NCBI GenBank assembly: GCA_043742865.1
Contig: JAYTXR010000258.1
Span: forward strand, 1 to 20,057
From: PALSA-911 sp043742865
Lineage (GTDB): Bacteria > Pseudomonadota > Alphaproteobacteria > Acetobacterales > Acetobacteraceae
Direction: 5' to 3'
DNA length: 20,057 bases
The notes beneath the pieces are model-generated. The model worked only from the letters and a program-made list of their open reading frames with translations, searched no databases and was not told the origin of the DNA. The position numbers were made by a program, and so were the translations under genes. Positions 7,879-15,679 of this stretch are shown here, one piece after another (the stretch's first letter is position 1; the number at the start of each line of letters is the position of its first letter).

Positions 7879-8280
7879 ATGACACCAACGCGGCGAGAGA
7901 TCCTGCTTCTGACCGCGATGGGCCTGGCGGGGGATGGCCTCGCCGGCCTGGCGGGCGGTGGGCTTGCCGCCGCGCCGGCCGACGCGTTGGCGCGGCTGTT
8001 CGCCGACCGGGATGCGGCGGCGGCGATCGGCAGGGCATATCTGCTGGGCCATCCGGGGCCGCGCCCTGATTTGGCATCGCTGCGAAACGCGATGCTGCAG
8101 GCGCTGCAACTCGAGGACGCGGATCTGCGCGACTCGGAACCGGCGGCCCTGCGGGGCAAATTCCGCGACCGGATCCGGCAGGATTTCGCCACAGGCGAAA
8201 CCGTGACGATCGATGGCTGGATATTGTCGCTGGTGGAGGCGCAGGCCTGCGCCATCGCCTGCCTCGGCCGGGCGGTCTGA
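7879..8280 (+). CDS. Small Tat-type partner subunit, gluconate-2-dehydrogenase subunit 3-like
   Basis: A 133-residue protein. Start at ATG 7879, with AGGAAA about 8 bases upstream; an alternative GTG at 7846 overlaps the GMC stop. The N-terminus MTPTRREILLLTAMGLAG has a twin-arginine-like pair (R5, R6) before a hydrophobic, Gly/Ala-rich stretch ending near AAAPADA, so it is probably exported by Tat. The C-terminal part contains GETVTIDGWILSLVEAQACA, which recalls the DGW-LS-xEA-CA pattern of small proteins that accompany GMC dehydrogenases. It is likely a chaperone or escort subunit carrying the unsignalled GMC flavoprotein out of the cytoplasm as a folded partner. Family assignment is by motif and context only. 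It is followed after one base by the next ATG. Confidence 0.72.
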   Translation: MTPTRREILLLTAMGLAGDGLAGLAGGGLAAAPADALARLFADRDAAAAIGRAYLLGHPGPRPDLASLRNAMLQALQLEDADLRDSEPAALRGKFRDRIRQDFATGETVTIDGWILSLVEAQACAIACLGRAV

Positions 8281-8281
8281 G

Positions 8282-9055
8282 ATGGACGCCCTGATCGGCC
8301 ATACCGGGTTTGTCGGCGGCAATTTGCTCCGCCAGCATGAATTCGCCGCGCGCTACAATTCGACCGATATCGGCGACATCGCCGGTAGAAACTTTGCAAC
8401 CCTGGTTTTCGCCGGCGCCCAGGGCCGGAAATGGTGGGCCAACCAGAACCCCGCACAGGACTGGGCCGGGATCGAGACCGCGCTCGACGCGATGGCCGGG
8501 GTGACCGCCGAGCGGGCGATCCTGATCTCGACCATCGATGTCGTGCCGCCGGTTGCCGGCGCCGATGAGGGCTTCGATTGCGAAACCCTGCCGAACCACG
8601 CCTACGGCGCCAACCGGCTGCGCCTGGAAGCGGCGATGCGGGAGATGTTTCCGAACCTTCTGGTCCTCCGGCTGCCGGCGCTGACCGGCTGGGATTTGCG
8701 CAAGAACATTCTGTTCGACCTCGTGCACGACAACATGGTGGCCAAGATCGACCCGGCCAGCCGGTTCCAGTTCTACGATCTGCATCGCCTGTGGCAGGAC
8801 ATCGGCATCGCCTCCGCCGCCGGCCTCAATCTCGTGCATCTGGTGACCGAGCCGGTGCGGACCGGCGATATCGTTGCCCGCTTCTTCCCCGGCGCCGCGA
8901 TCGGCGAACCGCCGGAAGGCGGCAGCGCCGCTTACGATTTTCGCACCCGCCACGCGGCGATATTCGCCGGGAGGGGCGGTTACATCTATGACGCCAACGA
9001 GGCAATGCGCCGGATCGGCACCTACGTCGCCGCCGCTCGGGCAGCGCCGAAATGA
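8282..9055 (+). CDS. NAD(P)-binding SDR/epimerase-fold protein with altered active site
   Basis: A 257-residue protein with an N-terminal Rossmann motif, MDALIGHTGFVGGNLL (Gly6, Gly9, Gly12), of the extended SDR type (NAD-dependent epimerase/dehydratase, RmlD-like). STID at 83-86 gives the SDR Ser/Thr. HAYGANRLRLE gives Tyr108, but the usual Lys four residues on is Arg112, so the YxxxK motif reads YxxxR. It is shorter than most sugar epimerases (about 300-330 residues). The ATG at 8282 follows the preceding TGA by one base, and its own TGA overlaps the next ATG (ATGA at 9052-9055), so it is translationally coupled on both sides. It probably acts on a nucleotide-sugar or free sugar intermediate. 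The reaction is unknown. Confidence 0.82.
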   Translation: MDALIGHTGFVGGNLLRQHEFAARYNSTDIGDIAGRNFATLVFAGAQGRKWWANQNPAQDWAGIETALDAMAGVTAERAILISTIDVVPPVAGADEGFDCETLPNHAYGANRLRLEAAMREMFPNLLVLRLPALTGWDLRKNILFDLVHDNMVAKIDPASRFQFYDLHRLWQDIGIASAAGLNLVHLVTEPVRTGDIVARFFPGAAIGEPPEGGSAAYDFRTRHAAIFAGRGGYIYDANEAMRRIGTYVAAARAAPK

Positions 9056-9858
9056 AGCTCGCGGTCTCCAACATCGCCTGGGACGACGTCGAGCAATCCG
9101 CCATCCTGGCGCAGTTGCCGGTCCTGGGCGTGGCCGGCGTGGAAATCGCTCCGACCAAGCTATGGCCCGATTGGCTGGGCGCCGACCCTGTGGCGGCCGC
9201 CTCCGCCCGCCGATCGATCGAGGCGCGGCGCCTGGGCGTTCCGGCGCTGCAATCGGTGCTGTTCGGCCGGCCGGACCTGCAATTATTCGGCGATGGGCAA
9301 GGTCGCAAAAACCTTGTGGCGCATCTGACCCTGGTAGCGAACCTCGCCGGTGCGCTCGGCGCAAGCGCCATCGTATTCGGCTCGCCGCGCAACCGCGACC
9401 GCGGCGAACGGACCCACACGCAGGCGATGGACCAGGCGGTTCCGGTGCTGCGCGAGATCGGCGATGCCTGCGCCGCCGCCGGCACCTGTTTCTGCCTGGA
9501 GCCCAATCCCGAACGCTACGGCTGCAACTTCCTGACCCATTGGCAGGATGCTGCCGAGCTGGCCGCTTTTGTGGCCCATCCCGGCATCGGCCTGCATCTG
9601 GACACTGCCTGCATCCATCTGGCCGGCGATGATCCGGTCGAAGCGCTGCAAGCCTGCGGTGGTCTGATGCGTCACTTCCATATCAGCGAACCGGAACTCG
9701 GCGGTTTCGCCAACCCGGTGATCGACCACGGCCGGATCGGCGCAGCTCTGCGCGCCAGTGTCTATACCGGCTATGTGTCGATCGAGATGCGCCGCCAGCC
9801 CGACCCCGCCGCCAGTGTCCGCGAAGCCATCGCCTACGCGATGGCCCATTATGGCTGA
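9052..9858 (+). CDS. TIM-barrel sugar phosphate isomerase/epimerase (xylose isomerase-like)
   Basis: A 268-residue protein of the AP-endonuclease-2/xylose isomerase-like TIM-barrel superfamily, metal-dependent enzymes that isomerise or epimerise sugars. It begins MKLAVSNIAWDD, the first barrel strand. The expected metal ligands are all in place: Glu150 in CLEPNP, Asp184 in LHLDTACIHL, His210 in RHFHISEPEL and Glu245 in YVSIEMRR. It overlaps the previous gene by 4 bases (ATGA) and the next by 8, so it is part of one tightly coupled operon with the SDR-fold protein and the glycosyltransferase. A role in preparing the sugar transferred by the neighbouring glycosyltransferases is inferred. The substrate is not identifiable. 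Confidence 0.9.
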   Translation: MKLAVSNIAWDDVEQSAILAQLPVLGVAGVEIAPTKLWPDWLGADPVAAASARRSIEARRLGVPALQSVLFGRPDLQLFGDGQGRKNLVAHLTLVANLAGALGASAIVFGSPRNRDRGERTHTQAMDQAVPVLREIGDACAAAGTCFCLEPNPERYGCNFLTHWQDAAELAAFVAHPGIGLHLDTACIHLAGDDPVEALQACGGLMRHFHISEPELGGFANPVIDHGRIGAALRASVYTGYVSIEMRRQPDPAASVREAIAYAMAHYG

Positions 9859-10600
9859 GCCGGAACCGTTTCTGCTGTCGGTCGTCATCCCCGCCTATAA
9901 CGAAGAGGCGGTCATCGCCGACACGCTGCGCGCGCTGATCGCGACCTTGGGGCGACAGACATTCGACTGGGAAATCCTGGTCGTCAACGATTCCAGCCGC
10001 GACCGCACCGAGGCGGTGCTGCTGGGCCTTGAGCAGGCCGAGCCGCGGCTGCGCCACGTCAACAACCAGGGCCGGCACGGCTACGGCCACGCGGTGCGCT
10101 GCGGGCTGGCGCATTTCCGCGGCGATGCGGTCATCGTCGCGATGGCGGACGGGTCGGACGCGCCGGACGATCTGGTCCAGTATGCAGAAAAACTTCGCAA
10201 CGGCTACCAATGCGCGTTCGGCATGCGTTTCGGTCCGAACAGCGATGTCCGCGGCTACCCGGTGGTCAAACGCATCGCCAACCGGATCGGCAACCGGCTG
10301 ATCGCCTGGGCGGTCGGCCAGGACTACACCGATTTCACCAACGGCTTCAAAGGCTTCCATCGCCGCGTGGTCGAGGATCTGATGCAGCCGCTGGTATCCG
10401 GCGAGTTTAACCTGACCATCGAGATGTCGCTGAAGGCGGTGCTGGGAGGGGCGACCTACGCCGTCGTGGCGAATAGCTGGGTGCAGCGCGAAGCGGGGGA
10501 GTCGAAGTTCCGGCTGTTTTCCTTGAGCTGGCTCTATCTGATCACCATCGTCTATTGCCTGATCGATGCGAAACTGAAGCGCAGCGGCGCTACTCGCTAA
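9851..10600 (+). CDS. Family 2 glycosyltransferase, dolichol-phosphate-mannose-synthase-like
   Basis: A 249-residue GT-A fold glycosyltransferase. It starts at ATG 9851, inside the last codons of the isomerase gene. Motifs are LLSVVIPAYNEEAVIADTL (about 8-26), EILVVNDSSRDRT (41-53), YGHAVRCGLAHFRGD (78-92) and MADGSD (98-103), which supplies the metal/nucleotide-sugar Asp pair. FTNGFKGFHRRVVEDL (162-177) is the acceptor-side segment typical of polyprenyl-phosphate sugar transferases. A short hydrophobic stretch near the C-terminus (WLYLITIVYCLIDA, 227-240) could sit at the membrane. It probably moves a sugar from a nucleotide donor to a lipid carrier. Its end overlaps the stop of the convergent minus-strand glycosyltransferase by 11 bases, leaving no room for a terminator between them. 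Confidence 0.92.
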   Translation: MAEPEPFLLSVVIPAYNEEAVIADTLRALIATLGRQTFDWEILVVNDSSRDRTEAVLLGLEQAEPRLRHVNNQGRHGYGHAVRCGLAHFRGDAVIVAMADGSDAPDDLVQYAEKLRNGYQCAFGMRFGPNSDVRGYPVVKRIANRIGNRLIAWAVGQDYTDFTNGFKGFHRRVVEDLMQPLVSGEFNLTIEMSLKAVLGGATYAVVANSWVQREAGESKFRLFSLSWLYLITIVYCLIDAKLKRSGATR

Positions 10601-11612
10601 GCCTGGAACGTTCTGCCGGCAGCGCCTGGTCATGGCTGCCGACGACATTCAGCGGACTGGCCAGCGACAGCGTGGAGCTGTGGGCCTGATGGGCGATGTG
10701 GTAGCGCGGGCCGCCCTTGGCCACTTCCAGCACCTGCAGCAGATATTCCGACAGCAGCGCCAGCACGATGCAGGTCAGAAAAAACAATCCGGATATCTGC
10801 AACGACAGCGAAACCCAGCCCGGTGCGACATCCTGCTTGAGCACCGCGATCGCCAGCACCAGAATCGCGTAGGCGAAAGACACCAGACTGATGCCCAGCG
10901 ACATCAGGGTGCTGACCCGCAGCAGCGGGCGGGCCGAGGTCGAGAACACCAAATCCAGCGCCTTGATGAAGGTCTGCCGCCGGCGGATGCGCGGTCCTTT
11001 CCCGCGGCTGACCAACCGGTCGTACTCGATCGTCGTATGTGGATAGCCGGAGATCGCCGGCAACAGCATCAAGGTGCGGTGCCGGTCCGGCGCTTCCAGC
11101 ATGAAATTCAGCACGGTGCGGCTGATCAGCCGGTAGCCCGACACCGCCTGCGGCACATCGACCTGGTTGATCCGCGACATCGCGTAGATCAGCCAGCCGA
11201 ACAGCCGGTTATACAGGCCCCTTCGCTCCAGCCGTTCGCGTGGCAGGCCGTAGACGATCTCGGTGCCGCCCACGGCGCGCTCGACCATCGCCGGGATCAG
11301 CTCCGGCGGATCGACCCGCAAATCGAGGATCACGATCCGGTCGCCGATCGCATGATCGAGGCCCGCGGTCACCGCGATATTGTCGCCCCGACGCTGCGCC
11401 AGCACATAGAGCTGGATGTTGCGGGCCCGTTGCTGGATCTCGGCGATGATAGCCCTGGTGGCGTCGGTGGACGCATCATCTACCAGCAGGATTTCATAAA
11501 AGCTGAAATTCTGCTCCATCACACCGATCAGCCGCTGCAGCGCTGGCCCGATGAAACCGGCGGCGTCGTGCAGGCGCACGACCACGGACAGGAATATCTC
11601 ATTACGCGTCAT
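10590..11612 (-). CDS. Membrane-anchored family 2 glycosyltransferase
   Basis: A 340-residue GT2 protein. The N-terminal catalytic domain has FLSVVVRLHDAAGF (7-20), YEILLVDDASTDATRAII (39-56), DNIAVTAGLDHAIGD (77-91) and VILDLRVDPPELI (94-106), where Asp97 and Asp101 stand in the DxD position. AVSGYRLISR (156-165) follows. The C-terminus has two hydrophobic helices, about 235-257 and 266-290, a topology typical of undecaprenyl-phosphate sugar transferases of the GtrB/DPM1 group. Its ATG overlaps the stop of the FAD-dependent oxidoreductase by 4 bases (11609-11612), so the two are translationally coupled. It converges with the plus-strand glycosyltransferase. The sugar and acceptor are unknown, but the context argues for a lipid-linked glycan. 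Confidence 0.9.
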   Translation of the reverse strand: MTRNEIFLSVVVRLHDAAGFIGPALQRLIGVMEQNFSFYEILLVDDASTDATRAIIAEIQQRARNIQLYVLAQRRGDNIAVTAGLDHAIGDRIVILDLRVDPPELIPAMVERAVGGTEIVYGLPRERLERRGLYNRLFGWLIYAMSRINQVDVPQAVSGYRLISRTVLNFMLEAPDRHRTLMLLPAISGYPHTTIEYDRLVSRGKGPRIRRRQTFIKALDLVFSTSARPLLRVSTLMSLGISLVSFAYAILVLAIAVLKQDVAPGWVSLSLQISGLFFLTCIVLALLSEYLLQVLEVAKGGPRYHIAHQAHSSTLSLASPLNVVGSHDQALPAERSRLSE

Positions 11613-12724
11613 GATTGGTCCAAAGCCCTGTCGACATACTCATAGACATCGAAAATATTGTCAATTTTACTACCTAGAATAGAAACGATCCGGGGGTTTC
11701 GCTGGTCCCGGTGAAACAGGATCGGCCTTGCATCGTCGATCTGCGTGCCGGTCACCAGCGTCTTCACTTCATATAACGAGCGGACATGGCGCGCCCCTGC
11801 CATCGCCGGCACGTAGCGCTGCGCGTCGCGCACCATCCACGCAAAATGCGACGGCTCGGTGGATCGCCTTCCCAACACCGCCGGATCGTGCTCGGGGTTG
11901 GCCTCCTCGGTCCATTTCAGATGCGGCGTGTAGCGCACATGGGTCAGCGAATGCAGCCGCTCGGACGGGAACGGCATGACCGAGAAGAACGGCCCGTCCA
12001 TGATCGTGATCCCGAGATCGAGCAGTTCGTCGGGCGGTTCGATCAGCGCCACCTCCGCCAGCTGGTGCGCCAGCGCCGGATTTCTGGCCGGGTCGCTGGC
12101 CGGGACTGGCTCCACTACGCGGTTCAGCCCGGCATAGGTGCAGTTGAATACCCAATCGGCGGTCACCGACGTGCCCGACACGGTCTCCACGACCGGCTGC
12201 CTGCCGGCCTGCGCGAGCACAATGCGGATATCGGTGCCCAGCCGGACATCGACATTCGCCGCCGCCAGCTGGCCGGCGATGGAGGCGCGCAGCGCGTCGA
12301 TATTGAACGCCGGTTCCTCGACCTCATAGACCGCTTCGACCCGGTGCGGATCAAACAGCCGCAGCAGCTTGTCCGGCGCCGGGCGGATCGGCATGCCGAT
12401 GGTCTTGATCAGCCGTTCGAAATGCCGCCAACCAACCTTGGAATCGTTGCGCGCGATCCCATACAAATGGCGAAACCCGGCATCCACCCCCTCGGGGAAG
12501 TGCTGGCGGAACACCGCCAAATTGGCGTGGCTGCGCGCCGCGGTCAAAAAGCTGCGCGGATAATGGTAACCATTATGCAGCCGCGCCTGGTTCACCCGGG
12601 AGGCGCGGGTCATCAAATCCGCCTCGCGCTCGAACAATATGACTTTCGCGAAACGCCGGCGCAGATGCAGCGCCAGGCAGCACCCGTAAAACCCGCCGCC
12701 GATCACCACCCCATCCGCGCGCAT
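11609..12724 (-). CDS. FAD-dependent oxidoreductase (DAO family)
   Basis: A 371-residue flavoprotein of the D-amino-acid oxidase/glycerol-3-phosphate dehydrogenase-like family. The dinucleotide motif VVIGGGFYGCCLALHL (6-21; Gly9, Gly11, Gly14) is at the very N-terminus, with KVILFERE (from about 27) closing the FAD-binding strand. ASRVNQARLHNGYHYPRS (about 41-58) is a conserved segment of proteins of this type in polysaccharide clusters. DWVFNCTYAGLN occurs near the middle. It starts at ATG 12724, 9 bases after the membrane-protein stop, and ends overlapping the glycosyltransferase start. No signal peptide, so it acts in the cytoplasm, presumably on a sugar or lipid precursor of the locus. 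The substrate cannot be named. Confidence 0.88.
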   Translation of the reverse strand: MRADGVVIGGGFYGCCLALHLRRRFAKVILFEREADLMTRASRVNQARLHNGYHYPRSFLTAARSHANLAVFRQHFPEGVDAGFRHLYGIARNDSKVGWRHFERLIKTIGMPIRPAPDKLLRLFDPHRVEAVYEVEEPAFNIDALRASIAGQLAAANVDVRLGTDIRIVLAQAGRQPVVETVSGTSVTADWVFNCTYAGLNRVVEPVPASDPARNPALAHQLAEVALIEPPDELLDLGITIMDGPFFSVMPFPSERLHSLTHVRYTPHLKWTEEANPEHDPAVLGRRSTEPSHFAWMVRDAQRYVPAMAGARHVRSLYEVKTLVTGTQIDDARPILFHRDQRNPRIVSILGSKIDNIFDVYEYVDRALDQS

Positions 12725-12733
12725 GCCGGCCGC

Positions 12734-14287
12734 TCAGCGCAGCCGCAGCAGGACGAAATCGCCACCGCGGGCGATGGCCTCCGACCCGGCCGGCAGATCG
12801 CCTTGCAGCTGGTCGGGATAGAGCAGCAGCAGATAATCGGGCGGCGGCGGCGTTTTGCCGCTCCGCGCCACCAACAAGGGCCGCAATTCACCGATCCGGC
12901 CGACGGCCGCGTTCAGCTCCGCAGCATGCGGCGTCCGGATCGGATCTTCACCCTGGAAATCCTTGACCGCCGCCAGCGCCGCCACCACGCGCAGCGGCTG
13001 CTTGTTCGGATCGGACCAGGTGGACGGCACGAACAGATCCCGGCCCAGCGAAGCCAACGAGACGATGTGCTTCAACGGCGGATGCCACAGCGCCAGCCCC
13101 GCATCATCGCGATAATCGATCGAGGGGTACGGCCCGGCCGACGCCGCATACAGCGTCGCACCGTCCGGGACCCGGCGGAACGCCTCGGTCAGCACCGCGA
13201 TGCGCGCATCCGACGCCGCCCAATCACGCGCGATCGTCGCACTGCGCAGGCACAGCAACGCCAGCGCCGCCAGCGCGATCCACAAACCCGTCCGACGGCT
13301 GAACCCGGCTACATCGGTGCTGGCGATCGCCACCAGCAGGATCGCCACCGGCAGCCGCGCATCGCCGAACAGCGAGCCGAAGATGTAGAACGGCATCACC
13401 ACGAAGGCCGCCACCAGCAAGGCCAGCGGCATCGCCATCGGGAACGCGAGACGCAGGCGCCGGCGCCAAAGCGCCAGCAGCACCCCGATCCCCAGCGGCG
13501 ACAGCATCAACAGATCCGGCCAGCCGGCCGTCGTCAGCAGGCTGCGATAGGCGACCAGCGGCTTCCAGCCGAGCCCGCCGTGATAGGCCATCGCCTGCTG
13601 CGCCTCCCCGGCGGCCGGCGATACCGCGACAAAGATCGCCAATGCGACCGCGAACGGCACCGCCGTCAGCGTCAGATCGCGCAACGCCGCCGATCGGTCG
13701 GCCCGCAGACTGCGCGAGGCGCGTTGCAGTTCCATCCCCCCGATCACCACCGCGAAAAGCCCGAGTGCTACCAGATGGCAGAACAGCAGCACCACGCCCA
13801 GGACACTGGCCCAGGCCAGCCGCCAGGCGGGGGGACGCTCGCGCAGCGCCAACCAGCCCGCCGTCGCCCACAACATCAGGCCGACGCCGAGCAGATAGTT
13901 CAGAAATCCAAACAGAAAGATCCAGTTATACAGGAAGAATCCCGCCAGCAGCGGCCAGGTCGAAAGACGCCGATGCAGCGCCGCGTGCAAGGCGACGGTG
14001 CCGGTCAGGAGCACCACCAGCGTCAGGCCCAGAAACACCCGTCCGGCCAGCAGAATGGGCAATAGCCGGGTCAGCGGCAGCATCACCACATCCATCCCGA
14101 CATTGGGCAGCAGAAAGCTGCCCTGCTGGTAATGCGCGCGCTGGAACGCCGAGCCGGGCAGCGAGGCGAGGATATCGGCACGCGCCAGATGGAACGGATA
14201 ATCGTGCAGCGGCGGCACGCTGGCGGCCATCAGCGGCGCCAGCACCACGGCCAGCACCAGCAAAAAACAAACGGCGAAACGGGTCAC
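12734..14287 (-). CDS. Polytopic membrane protein, probable GT-C/PMT-like
   Basis: A 517-residue integral membrane protein with about ten hydrophobic helices over residues 1-350 and a soluble C-terminal 150 residues. The first loop has VPPLHDYPFHLARADILA (24-41). A DYP/DLP-x-HLAR motif with an acidic residue right after helix 1 is typical of GT-C type lipid-linked sugar transferases, where that Asp is catalytic. I therefore favour a sugar transferase using a polyprenyl-phosphate donor made by the neighbouring GT2 enzymes. An exporter or scaffold is possible. The start is a GTG at 14287 with GAGGAT upstream on the minus strand. It is the first gene of the minus-strand run and is followed by the FAD oxidoreductase after 9 bases. 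Function is inferred from topology and motif only. Confidence 0.75.
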   Translation of the reverse strand: MTRFAVCFLLVLAVVLAPLMAASVPPLHDYPFHLARADILASLPGSAFQRAHYQQGSFLLPNVGMDVVMLPLTRLLPILLAGRVFLGLTLVVLLTGTVALHAALHRRLSTWPLLAGFFLYNWIFLFGFLNYLLGVGLMLWATAGWLALRERPPAWRLAWASVLGVVLLFCHLVALGLFAVVIGGMELQRASRSLRADRSAALRDLTLTAVPFAVALAIFVAVSPAAGEAQQAMAYHGGLGWKPLVAYRSLLTTAGWPDLLMLSPLGIGVLLALWRRRLRLAFPMAMPLALLVAAFVVMPFYIFGSLFGDARLPVAILLVAIASTDVAGFSRRTGLWIALAALALLCLRSATIARDWAASDARIAVLTEAFRRVPDGATLYAASAGPYPSIDYRDDAGLALWHPPLKHIVSLASLGRDLFVPSTWSDPNKQPLRVVAALAAVKDFQGEDPIRTPHAAELNAAVGRIGELRPLLVARSGKTPPPPDYLLLLYPDQLQGDLPAGSEAIARGGDFVLLRLR

Positions 14288-14427
14288 GCAGCCATCCTCG
14301 GTCTATCCGGTGTGGCCTGCTTAGCACAGCGGAACGGGTCCCCCAGCCCCCTGTCACTTTTTGGCGAAACCATGGTAAAAATCCAGCTCTGCCAGAGAGA
14401 AACCGCCCCGATGGGAAATGTCGCATC
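14288..14427. promoter_or_regulatory. Divergent promoter region
   Basis: These 140 bases lie between two genes transcribed away from each other (membrane protein leftward, M28-like protein rightward) and must contain both promoters. GAGGAT near 14295 on the minus strand and GGGAAA at 14413-14418 on the plus strand are the likely ribosome-binding sites. I see no clear -35/-10 pair or operator. Confidence 0.4.
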
Positions 14428-15651
14428 ATGCCGCTCGGTCGACGCGCGATCCTCGCCGCTTTCGCGGTATCGGCCCAATCGGGGGCGCAAGCTCAGCCCC
14501 GCGACGGGACGCCCGGCATGACCGACGCCCGCCTGCGGACTTCCACCTGGCTGGCGGCCTGGGACGCCCAGGGCACCCACCGCACCGCCACCGCCGGCGA
14601 CGAGACCGGGGCGGCGTGGCTGGCGTCAGAAGCGGGCCGGCTTGGCGGGCGGGTCGAAATCGAGCGTTTCGCGCTGGACCGCATCGACCCGATCCATGGC
14701 TTTGTCGAGATCGACAGCCAGCAGATACAAGGCGTCGGGATGTTCGACGCGCCGGACACGCCCGCGGGAGGCATCGAGGGGCTGGCCAGCACGCCATCGG
14801 GCGCCGGGCTGGTGGCGCTGACCGACTTGTCGCCGCTGGTGGTCTACACCGCCGGGTTCGGGCAAATGCGGCGCTCCACCCCCGCCCGCGCCATCGTCGC
14901 GGTCACCCAGGGCGGCGCGCCGGGCCTGGCGCTGCTGAATGCCGAAGCGTTCCGTCAGCCATTCGGGCCGGCGATCCTGCAGGTGCCCAGCGAAGCCGGT
15001 GCGATGCTGGCCGCCGCCTTCGCCCGCGGGGCGGCGTTCCGGGTGGTCGTGGAAACCCGGCGCGTGCCGGCGCAGGCGCGCAATGTCCTAGTCACGGTCC
15101 CGGGCCGGGACCCCGCCCGCCCGCCGGTGGTGGTGATGACGCCGCGCAGTTCCTGGTGGCAATCGACCTCCGAACGCGGCGGCGGGCTGGTGTGCTGGCT
15201 GGAGGCGCTGCGCGCCCTGATCGCGCAGCCCCCGGCCTGCGACGTCGTGTTCACCGCCAATAGCGGCCATGAGCTCGGCCATATCGGGCTCGACGATTTC
15301 ATCGAACGCCGCCCCGGTTGGCGGACCGCCGCGACCTGGGTGCATTACGGCGCCAATATCGGCGCGACGGCCAGCCGGCTTGCGGTGGTGTCACCGAACA
15401 AGGATGTCCGCGCCCTGGTCAGTGCCGCCTTCACGCGTGGGGATGTGCCGGCCGCATTGGCGCCGGAGGACACCGTGCCGAATGGCGAGTCGCGGGATAT
15501 CCACCGCGACGGCGGCCGGTATTTTACCCTGGTCGGCAGCAATCCGTTGTTCCATTTGCCGCAGGACCGCTACCCTGACGCCGTCGATATCGATGCCATC
15601 GCCCGCATCGCCGCCGCCTCCGCGCAAATTGTCGTCGCGTTGACGCGGTAG
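14428..15651 (+). CDS. Secreted M28-like (peptidase-fold) protein lacking most metal ligands
   Basis: A 407-residue exported protein. Start at ATG 14428 (MPLGRRAILAAFAVSAQSGA), with GGGAAA upstream; the N-terminus is a signal peptide, perhaps Tat-type (R5, R6). The C-terminal half follows the M28 aminopeptidase layout: NVLVTVPGRDPARPPVVVMT (219-238), then Gly-rich ERGGGLVCWLEALRAL (249-264), then VVFTANSGHELGHIGLDDF (273-291). In active M28 enzymes the first segment ends in GxHxD, the second contains a metal-binding Asp, and the third has EE. Here they read TPRSS, ERGGG and GHELG, so the His, both Asp and the general-base Glu are absent and only the second Glu remains (Glu282). HELGH (281-285) formally matches a zincin HExxH. 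It is either a pseudoenzyme or a differently wired hydrolase. It is followed after 28 bases by a flavin monooxygenase. Confidence 0.75.
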   Translation: MPLGRRAILAAFAVSAQSGAQAQPRDGTPGMTDARLRTSTWLAAWDAQGTHRTATAGDETGAAWLASEAGRLGGRVEIERFALDRIDPIHGFVEIDSQQIQGVGMFDAPDTPAGGIEGLASTPSGAGLVALTDLSPLVVYTAGFGQMRRSTPARAIVAVTQGGAPGLALLNAEAFRQPFGPAILQVPSEAGAMLAAAFARGAAFRVVVETRRVPAQARNVLVTVPGRDPARPPVVVMTPRSSWWQSTSERGGGLVCWLEALRALIAQPPACDVVFTANSGHELGHIGLDDFIERRPGWRTAATWVHYGANIGATASRLAVVSPNKDVRALVSAAFTRGDVPAALAPEDTVPNGESRDIHRDGGRYFTLVGSNPLFHLPQDRYPDAVDIDAIARIAAASAQIVVALTR

Positions 15652-15679
15652 AACCCGGTCGCCTGGAAAGGGCCCCGCC

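Noticed and set aside
6197..9364. Very long open frame on the minus strand (over 1000 codons)
   Set aside because: It is antisense to four well-identified plus-strand genes, is rich in Arg, Gly and Pro with no domain, and is a normal by-product of GC-rich codon use.
11786..14065. Long plus-strand open frame of about 760 codons
   Set aside because: Its translation is a His/Arg/Gln-rich low-complexity string antisense to the FAD oxidoreductase and membrane-protein genes, which have clear motifs.
13642..14427. Upstream extension of the M28-like reading frame
   Set aside because: The extension is antisense to the membrane-protein gene and Pro/Arg-rich; ATG 14428 gives a proper signal peptide and has a ribosome-binding site.
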